Positions 34,525 to 42,391 of a DNA stretch of 64,000 bases are shown in pieces; the stretch's first letter is position 1, and every line of letters starts with the position of its first letter. Below the pieces are notes generated by a model. It was given only the letters and a program-made list of their open reading frames with translations. It did not search any database and was not told the DNA's origin. Source of the stretch: Candidatus Nitrosymbiomonas proteolyticus (GTDB lineage: Bacteria; Armatimonadota; Fimbriimonadia; Fimbriimonadales; Fimbriimonadaceae); contig AP021858.1 in NCBI GenBank assembly GCA_017347465.1, forward strand, positions 682,001 through 746,000, in the 5' to 3' direction. The position numbers were made by a program, and so were the translations under genes.

Positions 34525-35610
34525 ATGTTGGACAAGCTCGCCGCCATCGAAGAGCGGTACGACCAGATCGAAGCGCAGTTGCAGGACCTCGACGTCGTTC
34601 AGGATCCGAGCGCGCTGCAGCGCCTGGGCAAGGAGCGAGCCTCGCTCGAAGAGATCGTCGGCGTGATCAAAGAATATCGGAAATGTCTTGAGGACCTAGC
34701 CGATGCCGAGTCCCTCTTGAGCGACGAGGAAATGCGCGACCTGGCCCAAGCTGAGATTCAGCACTTGAAAGTTAGGTCCGAAGAACTCGAACACAACCTC
34801 AAGCTCAAACTTCTGGCGACCGACCCCAACGACGACAAGTCCGTCATCATCGAAATCCGCCAAGCCGCAGGGGGCCAAGAGGCTGCGCTCTTTGCAGGCG
34901 AGTTGTTCAGGATGTACACGCGCTATGCTGAGCGTCGAAAGTGGAAGTACGACCTGGTCGAGATGGAAGAATCCGACCTTGGGGGGGTCAGCCGCGTCGT
35001 GTTCTCCATCGACGCGGTAGGCGCCTACAGCCAGCTCAAGCACGAGAGCGGCGTTCATCGAGTCCAGAGGGTGCCCGCCACAGAGAGCGGTGGCCGGATT
35101 CACACCTCGACGATCACCGTGGCGGTCTTGCCGGCTGTGGAGGACGTCGAGGTGGAAATCCGCTCGGACGACCTTGAGGTCTCGACGTTCCGATCCAGTT
35201 CGGCGGGCGGACAGCATATGCAGAAGAACGAGACCGCCATCCGCATCGTCCACAAGCCGACCGGGATCGCCGTTACGTGTCAAGACGAGCGCAGCCAACA
35301 GCAAAACCGCCTCAAGGCGATGGAGGTACTGAGAGCCAAGCTGTACCAACTCGAACAGGAGCGGCTCGACCGCGAGCGTGGCGCGCTCCGCAAGGGGCAG
35401 ATCGGAAGCGGCGACAGGTCGGAGAAAATTCGCACCTATAACTTCCCGCAGCAGCGAATCACCGACCACCGAATCGGCCTGAGCGTACACAACACCACCG
35501 AGTTCATGGACGGCGCGATCCAAGAGATGATCGACGCTCTCAATCAGGCCGAGCAAGCGGCGAAGCTCGCGGCGCTCGACGATTCCGCGGTGGGGGCAGG
35601 ACGAGCTTAG
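34525..35610 (+). CDS. prfA: Peptide chain release factor 1
   Basis: The product has 361 residues. RF1 reads UAA and UAG stops. Seen: PAT tripeptide (184-186, in QRVPATESGG), which marks RF1, GGQ at 228-230, and the closing FPQQRITDHRIGL. The residues after GGQ (HMQKNE) differ from the more usual HVNTT. TG-G-TACACT ends nine bases before the ATG. The usual downstream prmC methylase gene is absent; an ankyrin gene starts three bases after the stop instead. Confidence 0.95.
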   Translation: MLDKLAAIEERYDQIEAQLQDLDVVQDPSALQRLGKERASLEEIVGVIKEYRKCLEDLADAESLLSDEEMRDLAQAEIQHLKVRSEELEHNLKLKLLATDPNDDKSVIIEIRQAAGGQEAALFAGELFRMYTRYAERRKWKYDLVEMEESDLGGVSRVVFSIDAVGAYSQLKHESGVHRVQRVPATESGGRIHTSTITVAVLPAVEDVEVEIRSDDLEVSTFRSSSAGGQHMQKNETAIRIVHKPTGIAVTCQDERSQQQNRLKAMEVLRAKLYQLEQERLDRERGALRKGQIGSGDRSEKIRTYNFPQQRITDHRIGLSVHNTTEFMDGAIQEMIDALNQAEQAAKLAALDDSAVGAGRA

Positions 35611-35612
35611 GG

Positions 35613-36272
35613 ATGACGGAAACCGAGTTCTTTGAGGCCATTCAAGGCGGCGAAGAGAGGTCCGTCGAAGAGGCCCTCTCGCTTCACCCCGATTGGGCCG
35701 CAAGGCCAAACCCCTCGGGCTTGACGCCTCTGCTCGTCGCGCTCTACTTCCGTCAGACCTCGATCGCCGAACTCATCCGCTCGAAGCTGACGGGCCTTTC
35801 GATTTTCGAGGCGGCGGCCTGGGGCGACGAGCCCGCGTGCGTGAATCTCCTCATCGACCGCCCCGAACTCGCAGACGAGGTCTCGCCCGATGGATTCACC
35901 CCTCTGGGGCTTGCCGCTTACTTCGGGCATGCCGATGTCGTGAAGGTCTTGCTCGACGCCGGAGCTGACATCGATGCGAAGTCGAGAAACAACCTCGGCG
36001 TCGCCGCGCTGCACTCAGCGCTTGCGGGAGGGTTCATGGACGTGGCCGCCCTGCTGGTCGAGCGCGGAGCCGAAGTGAGTTCCCAAACCGCCGAAGGCTG
36101 GACGCCTCTCCACTACTGCGCCGACATCGGGGACCAGGAGTTCGCCGCGCTGCTGATCGCGCGGGGCGCCGACCCAGGAATCGCGGCCCGCGATGGCCGC
36201 ACTCCGGCAGACCTCGCCTTCGACGTCGGACACGAACACGTCGCCTTGGCTTGGAATGGAAGGCGGCGCTGA
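35613..36272 (+). CDS. Ankyrin-repeat protein
   Basis: The product has 219 residues. No signal peptide. Four or five ankyrin units run from about residue 28 to 215, for example GFTPLGLAAYFGHADVVKVLLDAGADIDAKS, and EGWTPLHYCADIGDQEFAALLIARGADPG. The repeats stack to make a protein-binding surface. The first 25 residues are acidic. The ATG follows two bases after the prfA stop (TAG-GG-ATG), so translation is likely coupled. Partner unknown. It is convergent with the response regulator gene. Confidence 0.85.
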   Translation: MTETEFFEAIQGGEERSVEEALSLHPDWAARPNPSGLTPLLVALYFRQTSIAELIRSKLTGLSIFEAAAWGDEPACVNLLIDRPELADEVSPDGFTPLGLAAYFGHADVVKVLLDAGADIDAKSRNNLGVAALHSALAGGFMDVAALLVERGAEVSSQTAEGWTPLHYCADIGDQEFAALLIARGADPGIAARDGRTPADLAFDVGHEHVALAWNGRRR

Positions 36273-36285
36273 GACTCCCTCTGCC

Positions 36286-36957
36286 CTAGGCCGCGAACTT
36301 ATAGCCCACGCCCCTCACCGTCAGGAGCAACTTCGGCCGATCTGGGTCCACTTCGATGTGCTTGCGAAGCCAACGGATGTGGACGTCGATCGTTCGAGCG
36401 GTAACGTAGGCGTCCCGACCCCAAACCCTGTCGAGCAGCGTGTCGCGATCGAAGACCTGGCCTGGGTTCCGGGCAAGAAAGTAAAGGAGCGCGAACTCCT
36501 TGGGCGCGAGGTCGAGGAGCTTTCCGTGTAGCGTCGCCGTGTGGGTCTTGGGGTCGATGTAAAGCCCGCCGTAGTCGACCGGGTCGATGGCGGGCTCGCC
36601 GACCGACCGCCGTAGCACCGCCCGAACCCGCGCAGCCAGTTCGCCCAAATGGAAAGGCTTGACGAGATAGTCGTCGGCGCCCATTTCGAGGCCCTTGATT
36701 CGATCTTCGTCTTCGGAGCGGGCCGTAATGAAGATGATCGGGGTTTGGCTCTCCTTCCGGATCGCCCGGCACAGATCGAGCCCCGAACGCCCTGGGAGCA
36801 TGATGTCGAGCACGAGGAGGTCCGGGCGAACCCTACGGTAGAGCCGCATCGCGTCCTCGGCGTTGTCTGTGGCGAAGGTCGTATACCCCTCGCGCTTGAG
36901 CTTCATCTCGACCGTTTCGAGAAGCGTAGGCTCGTCGTCGACAACCAGTACCTTCAT
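36286..36957 (-). CDS. OmpR/PhoB-type response regulator
   Basis: The product has 223 residues. The receiver has acidic pocket VVDDE (residues 6-9), phospho-acceptor Asp51 in LLVLDIMLPG, a Thr/Ser at FITARS and Lys in DYLVKPF. The C-terminal winged helix (FALLYFLARNPGQVFDRDTLLDRVWG, TARTIDVHIRWLRKHIE) is of the OmpR type. It should activate transcription on phosphorylation, but no histidine kinase lies next to it: an orphan regulator here. The ATG start has no clear ribosome site. Confidence 0.92.
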   Translation of the reverse strand: MKVLVVDDEPTLLETVEMKLKREGYTTFATDNAEDAMRLYRRVRPDLLVLDIMLPGRSGLDLCRAIRKESQTPIIFITARSEDEDRIKGLEMGADDYLVKPFHLGELAARVRAVLRRSVGEPAIDPVDYGGLYIDPKTHTATLHGKLLDLAPKEFALLYFLARNPGQVFDRDTLLDRVWGRDAYVTARTIDVHIRWLRKHIEVDPDRPKLLLTVRGVGYKFAA

Positions 36958-37013
36958 CGCGCACTCATCCGAAGTCGGGTCGTTGCCAACGAGAACCGCG
37001 CTGCCTCAAAGGG

Positions 37014-38135
37014 TCAGGTGGCGATGATCTCGACGTTGGCCCTTGGGACCAGAACCTCGTCTCCTCCTTCGAGCTTAGCCTTGAGCACCCTCACCCTCGC
37101 CCCCGAATCGACCTCCAAGAGTTGGGGGGGTAGGTCCACAACCGTTCCGAGCTGCCCGAAATACGGCTCCCGAATGACCCGGATGGGAGTGCCTTTCTTG
37201 AGCTCGCCGGACTGCTCGGCGCCCGCCCCCGAACTTGCCTGCACCTCCAAGGGGCTGATCAATTCGGGCCGAATGACCCCCGCTCGGATTTGGGTAGCGC
37301 CGTTGACGCTCGCCGTGCGCCCCTCGAGGCTCCGGAGCAAATCGAACGTCCGCTGTGCCATGTTGAGAAACCCAAATCCCTCCGTAACGATCAACGTGAG
37401 GTTGATGTCCTCCTGGCCCGTAATGGCGACCCCGATGTCGTACCCCAAGAACCTCACCAGGTCGCTGTCTTTGATCCCTCCGCATACAATGGCGGTCGCT
37501 CCCACCTCAGAGGCTTTGGCGATCGCGTCGTACGTACACCCCGCGCCCCCGACTAGGATGCGGTCCTTGTCGGTGCCTTGCACGTTGTCGGCGTGGAGAA
37601 TCTGGTCGTGGCCTGTGACCGCGATGCGCACGACCCCGGTTCGCTCGCCGCCTACGCCAAAAATGCCCTGGACCATCGCGCCCCGAGTTTCGATCGCGGC
37701 TCCTTCCTCAGGGAACACCTCGACGACCTTCCCTTGCATGTAGGCGTTCACGTCCACCGGGATGGGCGCTTCGCGAACCAGCACGCTCCCGGTAATGGTC
37801 GAGACCGACTCCACGGTGCCGGTTTGGTCGGATACGACCTGTGCCTTCCCCAGTCCAAGAAACCCCTTCGTCTCGGCGATCAAGTCCCCCTTGCTGATCG
37901 AATCCCCTTCCTTCAGCTTGAAGAAGTTGGGAATTTCTTGGGGTTCGACTCCCAGCTTCTCCGCAAGCTTGATCGTTTGAAGCGCGCCGGGCAAGAGGGC
38001 ACGCGCGATAATCGTGTTCGGCTCCACGGACTCCCCGGCTTGCACCAAGACCTCGCCCTTGATCGGCAGCCGACGGATGCGGCGAACTACGATGTCGTTG
38101 CTTACGGTTAGACCGGGGGTGTATGCGCTTCCCAA
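37014..38135 (-). CDS. Conserved uncharacterised protein with barrel-type and KOW-like domains
   Basis: The product has 373 residues, cytosolic by appearance. N-terminal part: KGEVLVQAGESVEPNTIIARALLPG and KEGDSISKGDLIAETKG, patterns of the lipoyl/RnfC-type barrel-sandwich fold. The middle VGGERTGVVRIAV ... GGAGCTYDAIAKASEVGATAIVCGGIKDSDL has an alpha-beta look. The C-terminal QLGTVVDLPPQLLEVDSGARVRVLKAKLE is KOW-like, and NGATQIRAGVIRPEL is a strongly patterned signature. I have seen similar proteins only as hypothetical in Chloroflexota- and Armatimonadota-type genomes. TTG start, with AGGAG eight bases upstream. It lies 56 bases upstream of the response regulator on the same strand. Confidence 0.6.
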   Translation of the reverse strand: MGSAYTPGLTVSNDIVVRRIRRLPIKGEVLVQAGESVEPNTIIARALLPGALQTIKLAEKLGVEPQEIPNFFKLKEGDSISKGDLIAETKGFLGLGKAQVVSDQTGTVESVSTITGSVLVREAPIPVDVNAYMQGKVVEVFPEEGAAIETRGAMVQGIFGVGGERTGVVRIAVTGHDQILHADNVQGTDKDRILVGGAGCTYDAIAKASEVGATAIVCGGIKDSDLVRFLGYDIGVAITGQEDINLTLIVTEGFGFLNMAQRTFDLLRSLEGRTASVNGATQIRAGVIRPELISPLEVQASSGAGAEQSGELKKGTPIRVIREPYFGQLGTVVDLPPQLLEVDSGARVRVLKAKLEGGDEVLVPRANVEIIAT

Positions 38136-38345
38136 TGCGATTGCTCCTTCGACGGCCTGCGGTGGGGCCGATCGAGCTTCGATTGTACTCGCCTTAGCCT
38201 CAAGTCAGTAAGCCTTCCCATCGTCTCGATTGTGCCGCGCGCGCTTTAACCGAGCGTTAAGGAACCTGCCCTCAAACTCAATGCGGCCTGCGGCACTTTT
38301 TGCTTCCGGCTCGTCCTATCGGGTGGCGATCACAGGAAGTGGTCT

Positions 38346-38654
38346 ATGGCAGAACTTTCGGGCAAACTTTGGGAATGGAATCTCGCCCGCGTAGTCGTGG
38401 TCGACGTGACCGACGACTACCGATTGATGCTGGGGCCCATGCCTTCCGAGTTCTATCCGGTCCTCCGGGAAGTCTGGTTGCCAAGGTATCGCCTGCAAGA
38501 GGTCCTGCAATCCGATGACCTCGTCACGGGCTACCTCTACGACTGGCACGAAGGCCCGGCGCAAGGCAGCGGAAGCTGGTACGTCGGGGTTGTCAGCGAG
38601 ATTCTTGCGCGCGATGCGAGATGGTACTGGGCCGCCGGAACCGAAATCGCATAG
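38346..38654 (+). CDS. Small hypothetical protein
   Basis: The product has 102 residues. AGGAAGTGG lies at a suitable distance before the ATG, which supports a real gene. The sequence is rich in Trp and Tyr (MAELSGKLWEWNLARVVVVDV, WYVGVVSEILARDARWYWAAG), with no signal peptide and no membrane helix. I recognise no family. It is followed after 30 bases by a methyltransferase with its own -10, so they may not be cotranscribed. Confidence 0.55.
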   Translation: MAELSGKLWEWNLARVVVVDVTDDYRLMLGPMPSEFYPVLREVWLPRYRLQEVLQSDDLVTGYLYDWHEGPAQGSGSWYVGVVSEILARDARWYWAAGTEIA

Positions 38655-38670
38655 GCTGCGCGCGTCCTTG

Positions 38671-38679
38671 TGTTAGAAT
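38671..38679 (+). promoter_or_regulatory. Extended leaderless-type -10 (TG-n-TAGAAT)
   Basis: TGT followed by TAGAAT ends five bases before the GTG at 38685, with no ribosome site between. One of the best examples of the recurring arrangement in this window. Confidence 0.5.
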
Positions 38680-38684
38680 CCGCC

Positions 38685-39503
38685 GTGCCTCAAGCGCATG
38701 AACCCGCAGGGCCCGAAGGCCGGTTGCTCCAGAAGGTAGCCCGCGCCCTCCAACTCGACGGCCACGACCTCCGCTCACTCGCCGCCGCAGACCTGTCCGG
38801 ATGCGATCAACTCCACGTAGGCGGGCGACGAGCGACCCTCGACCTCCTGCGACGCGCGCCGCTCTCGGCAGGGAGCTTGATCCTCGATGTGGGATGTGGC
38901 CTGGGCGGGCCCTCACGCTCGCTTGCCGAGGCCGGCCACCGGGTCCTGGGAGTCGATGTCTCACCCGAATTCTGCGCGGCGGCCCGGGTTCTTACGGGAT
39001 GGGTCGGCCTGAGCCCAAGGGCGACCTTTGTCGTGGGCCGCGCCGAAAGGCTTCCGGTGAGGTCGAATGTGTTCGATGGCGTGTGGCTGCAACACGTCAA
39101 CATGAAGGTTCAAGACACCCTCGGGCTGCTTGGCGAAGCGGCGCGGGTGATGAAGCCCGGAGGACGCCTGGTGATCCATGAGGTCTTTGCAGGAGAAGCT
39201 CCCGCGCGGTATCCGACGCCTTGGGCCTTGGAAGCGAGCAGTAGCCACTTGGCGCCCGCAGGCCGATTCGTCGAGCTCCTCGCTGCCGCGGGCTTCGATC
39301 TCAAGCAATGGCAGGATCTCCAAGCGGAGTCTGAGGGGTGGGCACGCAAGGTGGAGGAAACGCTCGCAGCGGGAGTCCGGCCCCATCTCGGCCCAAGCGT
39401 CGTTTTCGGCGAGCGCACGGAAGAGATGCTGAGTAACCTCGTGAAGAACGTGCGGGAGAGGCGGGTTCAGGTTTTTGCCGGATGTGCCCTGAAGCCCGCC
39501 TAA
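38685..39503 (+). CDS. SAM-dependent methyltransferase (class I, UbiE/sarcosine-type)
   Basis: The product has 272 residues. SAM motifs: LILDVGCGLGGPSRSLAE (motif I), GVDVSPEFCAAARV, ERLPVRSNVFDGVWLQHV and MKPGGRLVIHEVF. This is the pattern of small-molecule methyltransferases acting on sarcosine/dimethylglycine or sterol/quinone substrates. The start is GTG at 38685 because the extended -10 lies five bases upstream; an in-frame GTG five codons earlier would lie inside that -10. A stem-loop follows the stop. Confidence 0.85.
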   Translation: MPQAHEPAGPEGRLLQKVARALQLDGHDLRSLAAADLSGCDQLHVGGRRATLDLLRRAPLSAGSLILDVGCGLGGPSRSLAEAGHRVLGVDVSPEFCAAARVLTGWVGLSPRATFVVGRAERLPVRSNVFDGVWLQHVNMKVQDTLGLLGEAARVMKPGGRLVIHEVFAGEAPARYPTPWALEASSSHLAPAGRFVELLAAAGFDLKQWQDLQAESEGWARKVEETLAAGVRPHLGPSVVFGERTEEMLSNLVKNVRERRVQVFAGCALKPA

Positions 39504-39513
39504 TAAAGGCAGA

Positions 39514-39543
39514 GCGCCGGCCTCAGGGGAGGAGGCACGGCGC
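39514..39543. terminator. Hairpin between convergent genes
   Basis: GCGCCG-g-CCTC pairs with GAGG-ca-CGGCGC around a seven-base loop, ten bases after one stop and 24 before the other. No T-run follows on either strand. Probably a shared terminator or mRNA-end stabiliser. Confidence 0.5.
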
Positions 39544-39566
39544 CCGTTACCAGGTTCGAGTGTGGA

Positions 39567-40541
39567 TTACGCTCCGTCACCGGGAGGGATCGGAGGAGGG
39601 CCGCCAGGACCGCCTGGGCCACCCCGTCCTCCGGGACCGCCCGGTCCCATGCGCTGGAACTCGAACTTCTTGCCCAGCAACTGCTGCCACCGGGTTCGCT
39701 GCTCGGGAGTGAGGATCTCCATGACCCGCTTCTCCTGCTCTTCGTGCATCTTGTTCATGTCCGGGGGACCGCCTGGAGGACCTCCGGTGGGAGGACCTTG
39801 CCGCGGAGGGCCGCCCTGGAATCCCTGTCGGCCGGGCCGAAGCGCTTCATGCACCTTCTGGAGCTGCTCGTCGCTCAATCCGAGTTTGTCGGCGACGGGC
39901 TTGCGTCCGATCGCCATGACTCCCTCGAGTTGGAGCCGGAGTTCCAGATACCGCTTGTACTGGCCCTCGTTGAGGATCGCCTTGATCTTGGCGTCCATCT
40001 CGGCTTCCCGCTTCTCCATCTGCTCCGGGTTCATGGGACCGCCTTGACCCGGGCCGAAGCCGCCTTGTCCTGGAGGAGGACCTTGCTGTCCGCCCTGACC
40101 CGGGCCGAAGCCACCGCGCCCCGGAGGAGGACCTTGCTGTCCGCCCTGACCCGGGCCGAAGCCACCGCGCCCCGAAGGAGGACCTTGCTGTCCGCCCTGA
40201 CCCGGGCCGAAGCCGCCAGGACCACCAGGGCCACCAGGACCGCCCGGACCCATCGGCATGCGGAGCGCCTCAGCGAGCTTGGCGCGCTGCTCCTCGGTCA
40301 GTTTCAGTTCCTTAGCCACGTCGTCGCGCAAAAGGATCGCAGGTCCACCCATGGGCATCATGGGACCGCCGCGCATCGGGCCGGGGCCGAATCCTCCCTG
40401 AGGAGGTCCTTGCCGATTCCCGAATCCCGGTCCCTGTCCCGGAGGGGGGCCTTGACCTGGGCCCGCGCCTTGAGCGGCGGCAAAGCCCATCAGCATCGCG
40501 CTTGCAGCGACGATCAGTGTTCGATAGGCGATTGTTTTCAT
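39567..40541 (-). CDS. Secreted Gly/Pro/Gln-repeat protein with Spy-like LTxxQ motifs
   Basis: The product has 324 residues. Signal peptide 1-25 (MKTIAYRTLIVAASAMLMGFAAA). Two helical blocks carry LTEEQ (KELKLTEEQRAKLAEAL) and LSDEQ/LTPEQ motifs (KLGLSDEQLQKVHEAL, EILTPEQRTRWQQLL), as in Spy/CpxP periplasmic chaperones. Between and around them are collagen-like Gly-Pro-Gln tracts, including 17-residue tandem repeats. It may sense or buffer unfolded or metal-stressed proteins in the periplasm, which is inferred from the motif only. Starts at 40541 or 40553 are both possible; GGAAAGG abuts the earlier ATG, favouring the later one. Confidence 0.75.
   Translation of the reverse strand: MKTIAYRTLIVAASAMLMGFAAAQGAGPGQGPPPGQGPGFGNRQGPPQGGFGPGPMRGGPMMPMGGPAILLRDDVAKELKLTEEQRAKLAEALRMPMGPGGPGGPGGPGGFGPGQGGQQGPPSGRGGFGPGQGGQQGPPPGRGGFGPGQGGQQGPPPGQGGFGPGQGGPMNPEQMEKREAEMDAKIKAILNEGQYKRYLELRLQLEGVMAIGRKPVADKLGLSDEQLQKVHEALRPGRQGFQGGPPRQGPPTGGPPGGPPDMNKMHEEQEKRVMEILTPEQRTRWQQLLGKKFEFQRMGPGGPGGRGGPGGPGGPPPIPPGDGA
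40028..40214 (-). repeat. 51-bp tandem repeat inside the Gly/Pro protein gene
   Basis: About 3.7 copies of a 51-bp unit encode GGFGPGQGGQQGPPPGR. The phrase CCTTGCTGTC recurs at 40081, 40132 and 40183, giving an exact 51-base period. Copies differ at very few bases, which points to recent duplication. Confidence 0.88.
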
Positions 40542-40926
40542 CGTCTTCACCATCCTTTCCGCTAAGATACGACCTTGTCCTGAGAAAATCCTGAGCGGCC
40601 TTCATCCCCGCCGAAAGTCCCACATCGAGGTACGGCAATCGCTGCTAGCCCCGGGTGCCCGGGACAGGCGGCTGACCGTGCCGTTTGTCCGGGAGGATTG
40701 GAAACCACTTGCACCGGAGTACGGTAAAGGACGTCCCGGCAAGAAGAAGCCTGAGTGCCATCAACCGGGCCGCTTGGTCGACCCAGTAGCATTCTCGCCG
40801 TCAGACCCTTCCCTGACAAACGGCACAATCCCTCCCCGCCTGTCAGGGCCACCCGCCGAATTGCGCCGAAGTCAGGGTGAGGAGCGCGATAGTGAGTGAG
40901 GTCATCGGTTTATGATCCCGGTGGGC
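40542..40926. other. 385-bp intergenic region containing a long inverted repeat
   Basis: No protein gene is supported; the open frames here have no motif and follow the repeat arms. The main content is the inverted repeat listed separately. The promoter of the Gly/Pro protein should lie near 40560-40600 but no clear hexamer pair is seen. Confidence 0.5.
40653..40854. repeat. Long imperfect inverted repeat (about 45-bp arms)
   Basis: The left arm (40653-40696) and right arm (40807-40854) pair in reverse complement. The best blocks are GTGCCGTTTGTC with GACAAACGGCAC (12 of 12) and GACAGGCGG with CCGCCTGTC (9 of 9), plus GGGTG with CACCC. A loop of roughly 110 bp separates them. It could be a decayed MITE, a structured RNA, or a regulatory cruciform. 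No transposase is present. Confidence 0.7.
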
Positions 40927-42162
40927 TTACGCCGCCGCAAGGGGCGGCAGACCGAGCCGCTCCTTCCAGAAGTCGATGAGTTGCTGCCGGTTGACCCATT
41001 GCCACTTGCCGTCGACCCGCTCCCGGCGGGGTTCCAGTTCAGGGTCGTTCGCGCTACGCCGAAGGAAGCCGAAGAGGCGGATCGCGAAGAACTCGTCCGT
41101 TTGAACCAATGCAAGTTGCAGGACTCGCTTTTGTAGTTCGAGGTCCAGAGTCCCGCTCACGTTGTTGAGGATCAGCTCAAGGACGGACCGGCTCTTGCCG
41201 TCAAGCGCCATCCTGAGGAGCGCGTCCCACTTTTCTGCGCGTTCAAGGGGTGTCTCCTTCAACGTAACGACGGCAAGCGGATCGAATACGAACCCTCGGT
41301 GAAAACAGTCGGCCTCGTTTGCGCCCAGCGTTGGGTCTTGAGAAGCGGCGGGCAAGACACTCAGCAGCTTCTCAGTCGATCCGGGCACGCCCCACTTTCC
41401 GAGGAGACTGTAGATCCTCGCTGCGTCGGATGGGTTCGCCTTGGCTCCTCCATCAAACAGGATCGGAATCACCGGCGCGTCGTCCCGGATCTCGGCAGTG
41501 CGCTTCTCATTCGTACCTTGAATGGGATACTGGAAACTGCCGTAGCGTGCGTTGGAAAGAAAGCTCAACAGCCGCCAAAGCTCAGGTCCAGTGGCGCCAT
41601 GCCCTCCTAGAGCCACGTTGACCATGAGCCGGTCGATGGCGGATTCTCCACTGAGGTCCAACTTGGACTGCTTGGTCGCGAACGCCGCAAGACCCATTAC
41701 CTCATTGGAATGCTTGCGCTCTAAGACGTTGAAGTAGCGCAGATACGGCTTTCCATCCGCGTTCTTGGTAGCGATTCCGGGCAGTACGAGCTTGCCTCCA
41801 GCTTCGAGGTAGAGCCACAACAAGTACTTCTTGCCGGGCTGGAATCTATACATAGCCTTTTCGGCCCCCGGCATCGTATGGTCGATGCTACCGAACGGAT
41901 GGACGATTCGTATCACCTCGTCAAGTTTGCGATTCGAGTCGAGAACACGGACCTCCTCGACAACGACAGGCGCAGTCCACTCGTTGCCGGCAAGATCAGT
42001 AGCGGTCCGTAGCTCCCTTTCGTGATAACGGATGGGTGATACGATGGCCAGCGTGTTGAGCAACTCAACGTCGGCAGGTCGATAGTCCTCTTGCTGCCAA
42101 GGATAATCTGCCATCAGGCTGATTTGGCTCGCTAAGAGGAGGGTTAGCGTGAGCGCGGTCAT
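40927..42162 (-). CDS. Hypothetical exported protein
   Basis: The product has 411 residues. From MTALTLTLLLASQISLMADYPW a signal peptide of about 18 residues is predicted; the body then has a beta-rich domain (RIVHPFGSIDHTMPGAEKAMYRFQPGKKYLLWLYLEAGGKLVLPG) and a long all-helical C-terminal part that looks HEAT-like (AEKWDALLRMALDGKSRSVLELILNNV). It ends WKERLGLPPLAAA. No family is recognised. The 42162 start is preferred since the longer frame runs through what appears to be the remnant of another gene copy. It diverges from alaS. Confidence 0.6.
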   Translation of the reverse strand: MTALTLTLLLASQISLMADYPWQQEDYRPADVELLNTLAIVSPIRYHERELRTATDLAGNEWTAPVVVEEVRVLDSNRKLDEVIRIVHPFGSIDHTMPGAEKAMYRFQPGKKYLLWLYLEAGGKLVLPGIATKNADGKPYLRYFNVLERKHSNEVMGLAAFATKQSKLDLSGESAIDRLMVNVALGGHGATGPELWRLLSFLSNARYGSFQYPIQGTNEKRTAEIRDDAPVIPILFDGGAKANPSDAARIYSLLGKWGVPGSTEKLLSVLPAASQDPTLGANEADCFHRGFVFDPLAVVTLKETPLERAEKWDALLRMALDGKSRSVLELILNNVSGTLDLELQKRVLQLALVQTDEFFAIRLFGFLRRSANDPELEPRRERVDGKWQWVNRQQLIDFWKERLGLPPLAAA

Positions 42163-42166
42163 TCCT

Positions 42167-42244
42167 TCAAGAACCTTGCTGGGCGTGCGCCGTTCGGGGC
42201 GGCAGGCCGAGCCGCTCCTGGCGGTCCCTGATAGGTTCAACGAA
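42167..42244 (-). pseudogene. 3' remnant of a second copy of the adjacent gene
   Basis: On the minus strand this reads FVEPIRDRQERLGLPPRTA and a few more codons, then stops, just upstream of the gene at 40927-42162, whose own C-terminus is DFWKERLGLPPLAAA. A 24-bp stretch (42196-42219) matches 40941-40964 in 23 positions. This suggests a former tandem duplicate of which only the end survives. Confidence 0.4.
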
Positions 42245-42391
42245 TCAGAGCCCTCTTCCGTATCGGTTCTCGATCACTGACGCATAGATTCGCTTAGCCG
42301 CGATGCCGCATTGGGCTCCTTCCCGCCGCGCGGGCTACAGGCTCCCCCTCAGTTCCCACCCCACCCCGAGGTACCCTTTGCGTTGCCCGAC

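Noticed and set aside
40678-40899. 73-codon open frame inside the long inverted repeat
   Set aside because: Its frame follows the repeat arms, has no ribosome site and no protein-like pattern.
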